From: Prochlorococcus sp. AG-409-D14
GTDB lineage: Bacteria > Cyanobacteriota > Cyanobacteriia > PCC-6307 > Cyanobiaceae
NCBI GenBank assembly: GCA_003215895.1
Contig: QCJR01000005.1
Location: forward strand, 1 to 64,000
Direction: 5' to 3'
DNA: 64,000 bases
Under the pieces are notes generated by a model, which ran no database searches, was not told the DNA's origin, and worked only from the letters and a program-made list of their open reading frames with translations. Shown in pieces: positions 1 to 8,795 of this stretch. Made by a program: the position numbers and the translations under genes. How positions within the stretch are numbered: the first letter of the stretch is position 1; every line of letters starts with the position of its first letter.

Positions 1-1
1 T

Positions 2-1225
2 GTCACAGGGAGTATTGCAGCTGTGAAAGCTCCTATTTTAGTTAGTCGCCTAGTCAAAGCTGGGGTAGAAGTTAAATGCGTAATAACCCAAAGCGCAGCT
101 AGCTTAGTTAGCCCATTATCTTTATCTACCTTAAGCAGAAATAAATGTTTTCAAGATAAAGATCAGTGGGATGACTCTCAAACCAAGCCTTTGCATATTG
201 CTTTGGCTGAATGGGCAGAGCTAATTATTGTTGCGCCTATGAGTGCCACATCTTTATCCAAATTTGTCAACGGAAATGCTGATGGACTTTTAGCGAGCAT
301 TCTCTTAGCCAGTCAATCTCAAATAGTTATTGCGGCTGCAATGAACACTTCAATGTGGGAAAACCAATCTGTAAAAAAGAATTGGAGTTACGTAAAGACT
401 ATTGAACAAGTTATTCCCCTCGAACCTAGTGAAGGTCTTTTAGCTTGCGACAGAGTTGGTGATGGGAAAATGGTCAATTTAGATATTATTGAATTGGCCT
501 CTGAAAGTGCATTTATTTTCAATGCAAAAAATAAATTTCTCACGAAAGATCTTAAAGAGATAAGGTTTCTCGTTTCAGCTGGACCCACCGTCGAAGATCT
601 TGATGCGGCTAGGCAATTAACAAATCGAAGTAGTGGAAGGATGGGAGTTTTAATAGCTCAGGCTGCGAAGTTAAGAGGTGCAGAAGTCGATTTAGTTCAT
701 GGTCCATTACGCATCCAAGAAGATCTTCTTGAGGGACTAAATACCTATCCAGTCACAAGCTCATCTGAAATGGGTTCAAAAATTAATGATTTACAACCAT
801 CTGCTCAAGTCATTGTTATGGCTGCTGCAGTATCAGATTTCAAAAAACTTAGTCCAAGCAAGCAAAAAGTCTCTAAACAATCTTTTTTAAAGTCCATTTT
901 TGATGATTTAGAAATGACTCCAGACCTAATCAAAAATCAAACAAGAAAGAAATTAGAAAATCAACTTTTCCTAGGTTTTGCTGCCGAAACAGGAAGTGAT
1001 AGTGAAATTATTGAGAAGGGAGAGAATAAAAGGGTTTTAAAAGGTTGTGACCTTCTGATGGCCAATCCCATTGACAGAGATGGTCAAGGATTTGATCAAA
1101 ACTTCAACAGTGGTTTTTTGTTAGGTTCCAAAAAAATGGTTAAAAACATATCTTTTTCAACAAAACTTTCAATATCCCATCAACTTTTAGATGAAATTCG
1201 AATTCTAAAATCGAAAATTTATTGA
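2..1225 (+). CDS. coaBC: Bifunctional CoaBC: phosphopantothenoylcysteine decarboxylase / phosphopantothenate-cysteine ligase (5' end outside window)
   Basis: Makes 4'-phosphopantetheine precursors for coenzyme A: CoaB joins cysteine to phosphopantothenate and CoaC, an FMN protein, decarboxylates the product. The open frame runs to the left window edge (visible residues begin VTGSIAAVKAP), so the GTG at 23 is internal and the true start lies upstream; 407 residues are visible of the usual ~400-420. The CoaC half shows the active-site His in HIALAEWAE, the AMNTSMW substrate clamp and the catalytic Cys in EGLLACDRVGDGKM. The CoaB half starts near SAGPTVEDLDAARQ and carries NRSSGRMG, AAAVSDFK and GFAAETGS. 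An intrinsic terminator overlaps the stop codon. Confidence 0.96.
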   Translation, partial: VTGSIAAVKAPILVSRLVKAGVEVKCVITQSAASLVSPLSLSTLSRNKCFQDKDQWDDSQTKPLHIALAEWAELIIVAPMSATSLSKFVNGNADGLLASILLASQSQIVIAAAMNTSMWENQSVKKNWSYVKTIEQVIPLEPSEGLLACDRVGDGKMVNLDIIELASESAFIFNAKNKFLTKDLKEIRFLVSAGPTVEDLDAARQLTNRSSGRMGVLIAQAAKLRGAEVDLVHGPLRIQEDLLEGLNTYPVTSSSEMGSKINDLQPSAQVIVMAAAVSDFKKLSPSKQKVSKQSFLKSIFDDLEMTPDLIKNQTRKKLENQLFLGFAAETGSDSEIIEKGENKRVLKGCDLLMANPIDRDGQGFDQNFNSGFLLGSKKMVKNISFSTKLSISHQLLDEIRILKSKIY

Positions 1226-1250
1226 TATTTTTCGAATTTGTTTTTTTTTT
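1211..1250 (+). terminator. Intrinsic terminator of coaBC
   Basis: A 7-bp stem (TCGAAAA at 1211-1217 with TTTTCGA at 1229-1235) spans the coaBC stop codon and is followed by a run of ten T at 1241-1250. The stem is A/T-rich and therefore weak, but the T-tract is clear. Confidence 0.6.
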
Positions 1251-1351
1251 AAAATCAGAGTCTAAACACCAAAAAAGACTGCTACAAAAGGGTTTTGAAT
1301 GAAATCAGAGTAGTAAATTCATTACAGCAAAAGCTACGGCTTGTATAGAGC

Positions 1352-1383
1352 TGTCAAATGCTTGTGAAAAGAAGTATTTGACA
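1352..1383 (+). promoter_or_regulatory. Inverted repeat in the psbO promoter region
   Basis: Perfect 8-bp arms TGTCAAAT (1352-1359) and ATTTGACA (1376-1383) are separated by 16 bp, so the arm centres are 24 bp apart, a little over two helical turns. The right arm contains a consensus-like -35 hexamer TTGACA (1378-1383). Another possible promoter pairs TTGTGA (1362-1367) with TGTAAT (1386-1391) across 18 bp. The dyad could be an operator or, if transcription starts further upstream near TATAGA (1344-1349), an RNA hairpin. Which of these holds cannot be decided from sequence alone. Confidence 0.45.
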
Positions 1384-1393
1384 CCTGTAATAT

Positions 1394-1425
1394 CCCAACT
1401 GAATTAATTGGGCGGTTTCGACCGC
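1394..1425 (+). promoter_or_regulatory. Two adjacent hairpins in the psbO 5' leader
   Basis: CCCAA (1394-1398) pairs with TTGGG (1408-1412). Directly after it GCGGT (1412-1416) pairs with ACCGC (1421-1425) around a UUCG tetraloop. The second hairpin ends 17 nt before the psbO ATG. Both are perfect stems in an otherwise A/T-rich region, which suggests a structured leader acting on mRNA stability or translation. Confidence 0.5.
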
Positions 1426-1442
1426 AGTCATCTAGCCCTCTC

Positions 1443-2246
1443 ATGCGATTTCGTCCTCTGCTGGCTTTGATGCTGGCTTTTTGTCTCACCTTTACAACTC
1501 TCCCATCAAGCGCATCTGCAGCTTTAAAAGGGCGCGAGCAAGGTAATGCTCGTTTTGGCAATGTTGTTAATACTGGCCAAGCTGATGCTTGCACTGTTTT
1601 ACCAGCTGGTTCATCGGGTTCTATTAATGCTGATGGCCAATTCAAAAGCTTATGCCTTCAGCCAACAGAAGTTTCAGTAAAACTTCCAGGTAACAAGCGA
1701 AATAAATCTGATTTTGCGGTAGCAAAAATCATCAGTCCTCGCTTCAATACAAGTCTTGATGAAGTTTATGGAGATCTTTCTGGAGGGAAATTCACTGAAA
1801 AAGGTGGTATTGACTTCTCTCTAATTACAGTTCTTGCTCCAAATGGAGAGGAATTTCCTTTTGCTTTCTCTGTTAAAGAGATGGTTGCTGAAGCCAAAAA
1901 AGGAAAATCAATTGAACCAGGAGCTGAATTCTCAGGTCCAACAACAACTCCAAGTTATAGATCAGCAGACTTTCTTGATCCAAAGAGTCGTGCTAAATCA
2001 ACTGGTGTTGAATACGCTCAAGCTCTCATTGCTCGTGGTGGTGATGATGAGGATCTTGCAAGAGAAAATGTTAAAGATGATTTAGGCGGTAAAGGTGAAA
2101 TAACACTTACTGTCGAGTCTGTTGATGCAGACACTGATGAATTTGGTGGCCAATTTGTTGCTATCCAACCTTCAGATAATGACCTTGGATCAAAAGATCC
2201 TGTTGATATCAAAATCAAAGGTATCTTCTATGGTCGCAAAGCCTAA
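1443..2246 (+). CDS. psbO: Photosystem II manganese-stabilising extrinsic protein PsbO
   Basis: Lumenal 33-kDa-type subunit that stabilises the Mn4CaO5 cluster of PSII. The 267-residue precursor starts with a signal peptide (MRFRPLLALMLAFCLTF, cleavage likely after the SASA region near residue 27). The two conserved cysteines of the family disulfide are visible (ACTVLPAG and SLCLQPTE), as are the family blocks GGIDFSLITVLAPNGEEFPF, PSYRSADFLDPKSR and the C-terminal VDIKIKGIFYGRK. Length is normal for cyanobacterial PsbO. It stands alone between two terminators, so it is probably monocistronic, with a structured leader. Confidence 0.97.
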   Translation: MRFRPLLALMLAFCLTFTTLPSSASAALKGREQGNARFGNVVNTGQADACTVLPAGSSGSINADGQFKSLCLQPTEVSVKLPGNKRNKSDFAVAKIISPRFNTSLDEVYGDLSGGKFTEKGGIDFSLITVLAPNGEEFPFAFSVKEMVAEAKKGKSIEPGAEFSGPTTTPSYRSADFLDPKSRAKSTGVEYAQALIARGGDDEDLARENVKDDLGGKGEITLTVESVDADTDEFGGQFVAIQPSDNDLGSKDPVDIKIKGIFYGRKA

Positions 2247-2269
2247 AAAAATAATCATCTTAATCAATT

Positions 2270-2302
2270 AAAAAAGGGGGTTAAAACCCTCTTTTTTTTT
2301 TT
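2270..2302 (+). terminator. Strong intrinsic terminator of psbO
   Basis: A 12-bp stem with one G-U pair (arm 2270-2281, loop TAAA, arm 2286-2297) runs straight into a T-rich tract ending at 2302. A-run, G-rich stem and T-run make this a textbook factor-independent terminator for an abundant transcript. Confidence 0.85.
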
Positions 2303-2345
2303 GCTAAATTTAATGAAAACAATTTCTCAAATATGGGCCCTTTAT

Positions 2346-2362
2346 CTGGGAGAATCTCCCGG
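2346..2362 (+). promoter_or_regulatory. Hairpin in the sat leader
   Basis: CTGGGAG (2346-2352) pairs with CTCCCGG (2356-2362, one G-U) around a 3-nt loop AAT, ending 15 nt before the chosen sat ATG at 2378. An upstream in-frame ATG at 2333 would make this coding; the hairpin and the AAGGGA ribosome-binding site at 2370-2375 favour the 2378 start. Confidence 0.4.
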
Positions 2363-2377
2363 TTACTTCAAGGGAAA

Positions 2378-3550
2378 ATGACTAGCAAGAAAAGTTCTCA
2401 TAAAAATCTCGAAGGTTTGATCAAACCGTATGGAGGAGAACTTATAAACCTTATGGCATCTGATCAAGAGGCAAAAGAATTAAAAAAAAATTCTTTTAAA
2501 ACTTTAAATTGTTCTGATAGAAATGCTTGTGATATTGAACTTCTTTTGATAGGTGCTTTTTCTCCTTTGAGTGGGTTCATGAGTGAGAAAAATTACAACT
2601 CAGTTGTTAAACAAAATCGACTCGAATCAGGTTTGCTGTTTGGTTTACCAATTGTGATGGATACAGATAGAGAAGATATAAATCCAGGAGATTCAGTTTT
2701 ACTAAAGTACAAAGATCAAGAACTAGCAATTTTAGAAGTACAAGAAAAATGGACACCTGATAAAGTTATTGAAGCCAATTTCTGTTATGGAACAACCTCT
2801 TTAGAGCATCCTGCAGTAAGAATGATCTCTATGGAGAGGGGAAAATATTATTTAGGGGGCTCAATAAAAGGTCTAGAATTACCTAAAAGAGTTTTTACTT
2901 GCCAAACTCCTTCTCAAGTAAGAGAGAACCTTCCTTCTGGAGAAGATGTAGTTGCATTCCAGTGCAGGAATCCAATTCATAGAGCGCATTATGAGCTATT
3001 CACAAGAGCCTTAGAAGCCAATAATGTCAGTCAAAATGCTGTTGTTCTTGTTCATCCAACTTGTGGGCCAACTCAAGAAGATGACATCCCTGGATCAGTA
3101 AGATTTCAAACTTATGAAAAACTTGCTTCTGAAGTGAATAATCCAAAAATCAGATGGTCATATCTTCCTTATTCGATGCACATGGCTGGCCCAAGAGAAG
3201 CTTTGCAGCACATGATTATTAGAAGAAATTATGGTTGCACTCATTTCATTATCGGAAGAGATATGGCTGGTTGCAAGTCATCTATCAATGGAGAAGATTT
3301 TTATGGTCCATACGATGCTCAAAATTTTGCAAACCAATGCTGTGAAGAATTAGACATGCAAACAGTCCCATCTTTAAATCTTGTATTTACAGAGGAGGAA
3401 GGCTATGTAACCGCTGATCATGCTGAAGAAAAAGGATTACACATAAAAAAATTGAGCGGCACTCAATTCAGAAAAATGCTCAGAAGTGGAGAAGAAATTC
3501 CCGAATGGTTTGCATTTAAAAGCGTCGTTGATGTATTAAGAGCCGCATAG
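2378..3550 (+). CDS. sat: Sulfate adenylyltransferase (ATP sulfurylase)
   Basis: Catalyses ATP + sulfate to adenosine 5'-phosphosulfate + PPi, the first step of assimilatory sulfate reduction. The 390-residue protein is the homo-oligomeric ATPS form (not CysN/CysD). The N-terminal PUA-like part (GLIKPYGGELINLM, FSPLSGFM) precedes the nucleotidyltransferase core with QCRNPIHRAHYE near residue 195 (the QxRNPxHxxH motif), then GPREALQHMIIRRNYG and IGRDMAG. No C-terminal APS-kinase domain is present. The start at 2378 has an AAGGGA site 2 nt upstream of the ATG; an ATG at 2333 would add 15 residues not typical of the family. Confidence 0.96.
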   Translation: MTSKKSSHKNLEGLIKPYGGELINLMASDQEAKELKKNSFKTLNCSDRNACDIELLLIGAFSPLSGFMSEKNYNSVVKQNRLESGLLFGLPIVMDTDREDINPGDSVLLKYKDQELAILEVQEKWTPDKVIEANFCYGTTSLEHPAVRMISMERGKYYLGGSIKGLELPKRVFTCQTPSQVRENLPSGEDVVAFQCRNPIHRAHYELFTRALEANNVSQNAVVLVHPTCGPTQEDDIPGSVRFQTYEKLASEVNNPKIRWSYLPYSMHMAGPREALQHMIIRRNYGCTHFIIGRDMAGCKSSINGEDFYGPYDAQNFANQCCEELDMQTVPSLNLVFTEEEGYVTADHAEEKGLHIKKLSGTQFRKMLRSGEEIPEWFAFKSVVDVLRAA

Positions 3551-3593
3551 TTGGACCTAATCCTATTAAACTCTTGAAAGATATAGAAGAACA

Positions 3594-5441
3594 TTGAACA
3601 AACGCTGGAGAAACATTGGTCTTTATGTCCTAATTGTTGTGGTTGTAATTTTTGTTGGAAGTGCTTTTTTTGATAAGCCAAGTCCGACAAGAGCAACTAG
3701 AACCCTGAGGTACAGTGACTTCATAGAAGCTGTTCAAGATAAGCAAGTAAGCAGAGTTCTTATATCTCCAGATAAAGGAACAGCTCAAATTGTTGAAAGT
3801 GATGGGAATAGAGCTTTAGTCAATTTGGCTCCTGATCAACAATTACTCCAATTATTAACTGACAATGATGTAGATATTGCTGTACAACCAACCACTCAAG
3901 CCAATCCCCTTCAGCAAGCTGCCAGTAGCTTAATTTTTCCAATACTTTTACTAGGAGGTCTATTTTTTCTGTTCAGAAGAGCAGGCTCTGGTGGCGGCGG
4001 GAATCCAGCCATGAATTTTGGAAAGAGTAAAGCAAGACTGCAAATGGAGCCTGAGACAAAAGTTACTTTTGGAGATGTTGCTGGAATTGAAGGTGCAAAG
4101 CTTGAACTTACTGAAGTAGTTGATTTCTTAAAAAACCCTGATCGCTTTACAGCTGTTGGAGCAAAAATCCCTAAAGGTGTTTTACTTGTTGGGCCTCCTG
4201 GAACAGGTAAAACTTTACTTGCAAAGGCAGTCGCAGGTGAAGCTTCAGTTCCCTTCTTTTCCATATCAGGATCTGAGTTTGTAGAGATGTTTGTTGGTGT
4301 TGGTGCAAGCAGAGTCAGAGACCTTTTTGAACAAGCAAAGAAAAATGCTCCTTGTATAGTTTTCATTGATGAAATAGATGCTGTAGGTCGTCAGCGTGGA
4401 GCAGGACTTGGAGGAGGTAATGATGAAAGAGAGCAAACACTCAATCAACTTCTGACAGAGATGGATGGATTTGAGGGGAATTCAGGAATAATTATTGTTG
4501 CTGCTACAAATAGACCTGATGTGCTCGACTCAGCACTTATGCGACCAGGTAGATTTGACAGGCAAGTAACTGTGGACAGACCTGATTACTCAGGGAGATT
4601 ACAAATACTTAATGTTCATGCAAAAAGTAAAACACTTTCAAAGGCAGTTGACCTTGATCAAATAGCAAGAAGAACTCCCGGTTTTACTGGAGCAGATTTA
4701 GCAAATCTATTAAATGAGGCTGCAATCTTAGCCGCTAGAAAAGAATTAACAGAAGTCAGCAACGATGAAGTTAGTGATGCAATCGAGAGAATAATGGTAG
4801 GTCCTGAGAAGAAAGACACAGTAATTAGTGAAAAGCGAAAAAGGCTTGTTGCATATCACGAAGCTGGACATGCTGTAGTTGGTGCTGTGATGCCTGATTA
4901 TGACCCTGTTCAAAAGATATCAATCATTCCCAGAGGTGGAGCTGGAGGATTAACTTTTTTCACACCAAGTGAAGAAAGAATGGAATCTGGACTTTATTCA
5001 AGGTCTTACCTACAAAATCAAATGGCTGTTGCTCTTGGCGGAAGAGTTGCAGAGGAAATTATTTATGGAGAAGACGAAGTAACTACAGGAGCATCAAATG
5101 ATCTAAAGCAAGTAGCTTCAGTCGCGAGGCAAATGATTACCAAATTTGGCATGAGTGACAAGTTAGGGCCTGTTGCTTTAGGACGTTCACAAGGTGGTAT
5201 GTTCCTTGGAAGAGATATCTCTGCAGAAAGAGATTTTTCTGAAGATACTGCTGCAACTATTGATTCAGAAGTCTCAATTCTTGTTGAAATTGCATATGAA
5301 AGAGCTAAGAAGGCTTTAAATGACAATCGTCAGGTACTTGAAGAGTTAACAGCAATGCTTATGGAAACTGAAACAGTTGATTCTCAAGAATTTCAAGATC
5401 TGTTAATTCGTCATGAAGTCAAAGTCGCTGAGTACGCTTAG
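3594..5441 (+). CDS. ftsH: FtsH ATP-dependent zinc metalloprotease (thylakoid type)
   Basis: Membrane-bound AAA+ protease; cyanobacterial relatives of this type remove photodamaged D1 from PSII. The 615-residue protein begins at TTG with a transmembrane segment at about residues 9-25, a lumenal/periplasmic domain, and a second TM segment near 112-127. The AAA module follows with Walker A GPPGTGKT (residue ~200), Walker [11 protein letters not shown] and the second region of homology [20 protein letters not shown]. The peptidase domain has the zinc motif HEAGH (His422). The ATG-less start is supported by lack of any better upstream start and the family N-terminus MNKRWRN. The nearby psbA fits a repair role, but the two genes are not one operon. 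Confidence 0.96.
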   Translation: MNKRWRNIGLYVLIVVVVIFVGSAFFDKPSPTRATRTLRYSDFIEAVQDKQVSRVLISPDKGTAQIVESDGNRALVNLAPDQQLLQLLTDNDVDIAVQPTTQANPLQQAASSLIFPILLLGGLFFLFRRAGSGGGGNPAMNFGKSKARLQMEPETKVTFGDVAGIEGAKLELTEVVDFLKNPDRFTAVGAKIPKGVLLVGPPGTGKTLLAKAVAGEASVPFFSISGSEFVEMFVGVGASRVRDLFEQAKKNAPCIVFIDEIDAVGRQRGAGLGGGNDEREQTLNQLLTEMDGFEGNSGIIIVAATNRPDVLDSALMRPGRFDRQVTVDRPDYSGRLQILNVHAKSKTLSKAVDLDQIARRTPGFTGADLANLLNEAAILAARKELTEVSNDEVSDAIERIMVGPEKKDTVISEKRKRLVAYHEAGHAVVGAVMPDYDPVQKISIIPRGGAGGLTFFTPSEERMESGLYSRSYLQNQMAVALGGRVAEEIIYGEDEVTTGASNDLKQVASVARQMITKFGMSDKLGPVALGRSQGGMFLGRDISAERDFSEDTAATIDSEVSILVEIAYERAKKALNDNRQVLEELTAMLMETETVDSQEFQDLLIRHEVKVAEYA

Positions 5442-5457
5442 TTTAAAATTATAATTT

Positions 5458-6093
5458 TTGGAAATTAAGCAAAATAATTTAATAAAATCTCTAAGGGTAC
5501 AGCCTCTTATAATTGTAATTAGACTAGAACATCAATTTTTTAATATCTCCCACAAAAGAGAAAATCTATTTCTAAAAATTGAAAAACTCTCAAATTATGG
5601 TGTAAAAAATATTGAAATAGGATGGGATTCAAATCCAGAATGGGTGAATATGATGTTAGAAATTAAAAAGAAATTCAAGTCAATTAATATTGGTGTCGCA
5701 TCAATTAAATCAAAAGAATCTTTAGATTCAATTCGACCATTAGATCTAAATTATTCTATGAGTCCATTCTTTAACAAAGAAATTCATCTTAAAGCTATAA
5801 AATCTAATCAATTAGTTATTCCAGGAATATCTAATATTGAAAATTTCAAAGAAGCAATCAATCTAGGATACAAAATTGTAAAAATCTTTCCTGCATCAAA
5901 ATTAGGACATAGCTTTATAAAAGAATTGCAAGACTTTAAAGAAAAGGATATTTTTTTTATTGGTGCAGGTGGAATCAAAAGTCAAGATTTAAAAAAATTA
6001 CTAAAAAGTGGATACGACGCATTGGTCATAGGAAGAGAATTACGAAATCAATTACCTGATAAAGATCTAGAGATATGGCTAAAAGAGTATTAA
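5458..6093 (+). CDS. KDPG/KHG aldolase-family protein with altered active site
   Basis: A 211-residue TIM-barrel protein resembling Eda (2-keto-3-deoxy-6-phosphogluconate aldolase). The Schiff-base lysine is present (Lys142 in VKIFPAS), as are Glu53 (NIEIG), the VIPGIS block near residue 120 and the phosphate-binding GAGGI near 169. However, the position equivalent to E. coli Arg49 is occupied by Asp57 (IEIGWDS), and the GAGT loop reads GVAS (79-82). It starts at TTG 16 nt after ftsH and is more A/T-rich than that gene. The fold and lysine chemistry are secure; the substrate is not, so I do not assign eda with confidence. Confidence 0.8.
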   Translation: MEIKQNNLIKSLRVQPLIIVIRLEHQFFNISHKRENLFLKIEKLSNYGVKNIEIGWDSNPEWVNMMLEIKKKFKSINIGVASIKSKESLDSIRPLDLNYSMSPFFNKEIHLKAIKSNQLVIPGISNIENFKEAINLGYKIVKIFPASKLGHSFIKELQDFKEKDIFFIGAGGIKSQDLKKLLKSGYDALVIGRELRNQLPDKDLEIWLKEY

Positions 6094-6148
6094 GAATCGA
6101 TTCCTAAAAACAAAAATTAATTCCTTGTTGAGGTATTCGAGGAACATA

Positions 6149-7249
6149 TTAATCCTTTGAACAATAGTCTGTACATTGGCCTTGTTGTCTAAGTAAATGA
6201 TCAGCTAAAACAAGAGCAACCATAGCTTCAACCATGGGGACTGCCCTTGGCAAAACGCAAGGATCATGTCTTCCTGTTGCCTTAAGAGTTGTGGCATTAC
6301 CATCTTCATCAATTGTGTTTTGACTTTTCCTAATCGTTGCTGTTGGTTTAAACCCAACTCTCAAAACTATATCCTCACCATTAGTAATACCTCCTTGAAT
6401 TCCTCCTGAGTTATTAGTAGCAGTTTTCAATTGATCAGAATCTGATGGCAAAAAAGGATCATTATGTTCACTGCCTTTCAGATAAGTACCTCCGAACCCA
6501 GAGCCTACCTCAAAGCCTTTAGTGGCAGGCAAAGACATTAATGCCTTTGCCAAATCAGCTTCTAACTTATCAAATACAGGCATACCAAGACCTACTGGCG
6601 GATTTCGAACAACACATTCTATTACTCCGCCACAGGAGTCTCCTTCTTTACCAAAAGTTTCCACTCTTTCAATCATTAAATTTGCAACAGTTTGATTAGG
6701 ACACCGAACAATATTTTTCTCAATATCTTCAAAAGTCACTTCGCTGGGTTGAATATCAGCTTCTATATCATGAATTCTCTTCACCCAAGCGAGTATTGTT
6801 GTATCACAAGACTGAACAAGGAGTTGCTTTGCAACAGAGCCAGCAGCGACTCTACCTATCGTCTCTCTAGCTGATGCTCGCCCTCCACCACTTGAAGCCT
6901 GAATTCCATATTTTCTCTGATAAGTAGCATCAGCATGAGATGGTCTAAAAGTTTTTTTAATTTCAGAATAATCCTTAGGCCTATGATCTTTATTTCTGAC
7001 AAGCATTGCAATTGGTGTTCCTAAGGTTTTGCTCCCTAAAAGACCACTGAGAATTTCAACTTCATCACTCTCGTTTCTTGGAGTAGTGATTTTGCTTTGT
7101 CCAGGCCTTCTTCGATTGAGATCATTTTGTATTTCATTGATATCAATCTCCAACCTTGGTGGACATCCATCAATAATGACACCAACACCTCCACCATGAG
7201 ATTCCCCAAAGGTGCTGATACTAAAAAGTTTTCCGAAACTACTTCCCAT
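6149..7249 (-). CDS. aroC: Chorismate synthase
   Basis: Last shikimate-pathway enzyme, converting 5-enolpyruvylshikimate-3-phosphate to chorismate with reduced FMN. The 366-residue protein has the family signatures [17 protein letters not shown] at the N-terminus (catalytic His), [15 protein letters not shown], the [18 protein letters not shown] block, and [17 protein letters not shown] near the C-terminus (second catalytic His). Chorismate feeds menF and trpG elsewhere in this window. Transcribed toward the KDPG-aldolase-like gene with a 55-bp convergent gap; the psbA terminator upstream separates it from psbA. Confidence 0.97.
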   Translation of the reverse strand: MGSSFGKLFSISTFGESHGGGVGVIIDGCPPRLEIDINEIQNDLNRRRPGQSKITTPRNESDEVEILSGLLGSKTLGTPIAMLVRNKDHRPKDYSEIKKTFRPSHADATYQRKYGIQASSGGGRASARETIGRVAAGSVAKQLLVQSCDTTILAWVKRIHDIEADIQPSEVTFEDIEKNIVRCPNQTVANLMIERVETFGKEGDSCGGVIECVVRNPPVGLGMPVFDKLEADLAKALMSLPATKGFEVGSGFGGTYLKGSEHNDPFLPSDSDQLKTATNNSGGIQGGITNGEDIVLRVGFKPTATIRKSQNTIDEDGNATTLKATGRHDPCVLPRAVPMVEAMVALVLADHLLRQQGQCTDYCSKD

Positions 7250-7330
7250 AAATAAACCTATCTACAAAATGTTAATCAATACTTGCTAAAAAACAAACTA
7301 CTGAAGCAATGCATAGGAACCCAAAAAGCC

Positions 7331-7360
7331 AAAAAAAAAGCCCTCTTTAAGAGGGCTTTT
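7331..7360 (-). terminator. Intrinsic terminator of psbA
   Basis: Perfect inverted repeat AAAAGCCCTC / GAGGGCTTTT (7337-7346 and 7351-7360) with a 5-nt loop lies 20 bp past the psbA stop. Read on the minus strand it ends in nine T. It should efficiently insulate aroC from the very strong psbA transcript. Confidence 0.9.
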
Positions 7361-7379
7361 GAAAAATCAAGTTAAAGAC

Positions 7380-8462
7380 TTAACCGATTGCAGGTGCAAC
7401 AAGAGCTACAGAAGTAGACTCAGCAGCTGCTAGGTCAAGTGGGAAGTTGTGAGCATTACGCTCGTGCATTACTTCCATACCAAGGTTTGCACGGTTAAGT
7501 ACGTCACCCCAGGTTGGTACAACCTTGCCTGAAGTATCAACTACAGACTGGTTGAAGTTGAAACCGTTCAAGTTGAACGCCATGGTGCAGATGCCCATAG
7601 ATGTCAACCAAACACAAATCACTGGCCATGAAGCCAAGAAGAAGTGAAGGCTACGGCTGTTGTTGAAGCTTGCATATTGGAAGATCAAACGACCGAAGTA
7701 GCCATGAGCTGCAACGATGTTGTATGTCTCTTCTTCTTGTCCAAACTTGTAACCATAGTTCTGAGAATCAAGTCCTGTGGTCTCACGGATAAGTGATGAA
7801 GTAACCAAAGAACCGTGCATTGCAGAGAACAAAGCACCACCGAACATACCTGCTACACCAGCCATATGGAATGGGTGCATCAAGATGTTGTGCTCAGCCT
7901 GGAAAACGAACATGAAGTTGAATGTTCCAGAGATTCCTAGAGGCATACCATCAGAGAATGAACCCTGACCGAATGGGTAAACAAGGAATACAGCGAAAGC
8001 TGCTGATACAGGAGCTGAGTAAGCAACGCAGATCCATGGGCGCATACCTAAACGGTATGAAAGCTCCCACTGACGTCCCATGTATGCAGAGATACCAATA
8101 AGGAAGTGGAAGATTACAAGCTGGTAAGGGCCACCGTTATATAGCCACTCATCAAGAGTTGCTGCTTCCCAGATTGGGTAGAAGTGAAGGCCTATAGCAT
8201 TACTTGAAGGAACAACAGCACCAGAAATGATGTTGTTTCCATACATGAATGAACCAGCTACTGGCTCACGGATACCGTCGATATCAACTGGAGGAGCAGC
8301 GATAAATGCAACGATGAAACAAGTTGTTGCCGCAAGAAGGCAAGGGATCATCAATACACCGAACCAACCGACATAAATACGGTTGTTGGTAGAAGTAACC
8401 CACTCGCAGAATTGTGGCCAACCTTTGAGCAACGAAGAACGCTGCTGCTGAATGGTGGTCAT
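7380..8462 (-). CDS. psbA: Photosystem II reaction-centre protein D1
   Basis: Core PSII subunit binding P680, pheophytin, QB and the Mn cluster. The 360-residue precursor has five TM helices. Numbering is one ahead of the classical scheme. Visible ligands and cofactors include Tyr-Z (VYPFGQG), Asp170 (SFSDG), Glu189/His190 ([12 protein letters not shown]) and the C-terminal cluster [13 protein letters not shown] (classical His332, Glu333, His337, Asp342, Ala344). A 15-residue extension after LDLA is the part cut off by CtpA. Classical residue 130 is Gln (MGRQWELS), the form associated with low-light D1:1-type proteins rather than the Glu form. No other psbA copy lies in the window. Confidence 0.99.
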   Translation of the reverse strand: MTTIQQQRSSLLKGWPQFCEWVTSTNNRIYVGWFGVLMIPCLLAATTCFIVAFIAAPPVDIDGIREPVAGSFMYGNNIISGAVVPSSNAIGLHFYPIWEAATLDEWLYNGGPYQLVIFHFLIGISAYMGRQWELSYRLGMRPWICVAYSAPVSAAFAVFLVYPFGQGSFSDGMPLGISGTFNFMFVFQAEHNILMHPFHMAGVAGMFGGALFSAMHGSLVTSSLIRETTGLDSQNYGYKFGQEEETYNIVAAHGYFGRLIFQYASFNNSRSLHFFLASWPVICVWLTSMGICTMAFNLNGFNFNQSVVDTSGKVVPTWGDVLNRANLGMEVMHERNAHNFPLDLAAAESTSVALVAPAIG

Positions 8463-8492
8463 GAGGACGAATGTATATGTCCCTATTGGGAC
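8463..8492 (-). promoter_or_regulatory. psbA 5' leader with mutually exclusive hairpins
   Basis: On the minus strand the leader just before the start codon contains GUCCC (8488-8492), GGGAC (8479-8483) and GUCCUC (8463-8468). The middle segment can pair perfectly with the first (5 bp, loop AAUA) or with the third (GGAC/GUCC plus one G-U), which abuts the AUG. No Shine-Dalgarno sequence is seen. A candidate -10 element TATTAT lies further upstream at 8530-8535, without a convincing -35. A light- or factor-dependent switch in D1 translation is an inference. Confidence 0.4.
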
Positions 8493-8660
8493 GAGTAAAT
8501 AAGAGCAGCTAATTAGACTGCCAGCCGTGATAATAAAGGAGAATGATCCTATCCGTGGCCAATATGTAGGACAATTTATGAAGAGAATTAGTAAGTTGCG
8601 ACAAACAAGTTCCCAAAGAGGCTTAAGATTCTTTTAAGATTTTGCTCCTGAGGTCGCAAA

Positions 8661-8795
8661 TTGGTTCTAATTAAGTGGCTGATCAATGGACATAGACTCG
8701 AAGAAAGAGTTCCTTTGAGCGATGCTCGTCACAGAAAATACGAATTAGAAGCTCAAGGGGCTGTTGTTTATTGGAGCGAGAGAACTTATTTCTGA
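8661..8795 (+). CDS. Small conserved-looking protein, 44 residues, function unknown
   Basis: A short reading frame starting at TTG and ending with TGA. It encodes a charged 44-residue peptide that begins MVLIKWLINGHRLEER and ends YWSERTYF. A good ribosome-binding site, GAGG, lies at 8651-8654, seven bases before the start. The peptide has no signal sequence or membrane segment and looks like a small soluble basic/acidic domain. It is encoded opposite to psbA, and its last 10 bases overlap the 3' end of the convergent acylase-like gene. I recall similar tiny proteins in marine picocyanobacteria but cannot name a family; the ribosome-binding site and amino-acid composition are the main evidence. 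Confidence 0.65.
   Translation: MVLIKWLINGHRLEERVPLSDARHRKYELEAQGAVVYWSERTYF

Noticed and set aside
1334..1645. 103-codon frame antisense to psbO start
   Set aside because: Lies across the psbO signal-peptide region and promoter; composition is a shadow of PsbO codons and it lacks a ribosome-binding site.
3911..4366. 151-codon frame antisense to ftsH
   Set aside because: Entirely inside ftsH's AAA domain; low-complexity proline/serine-rich shadow with no start signal.
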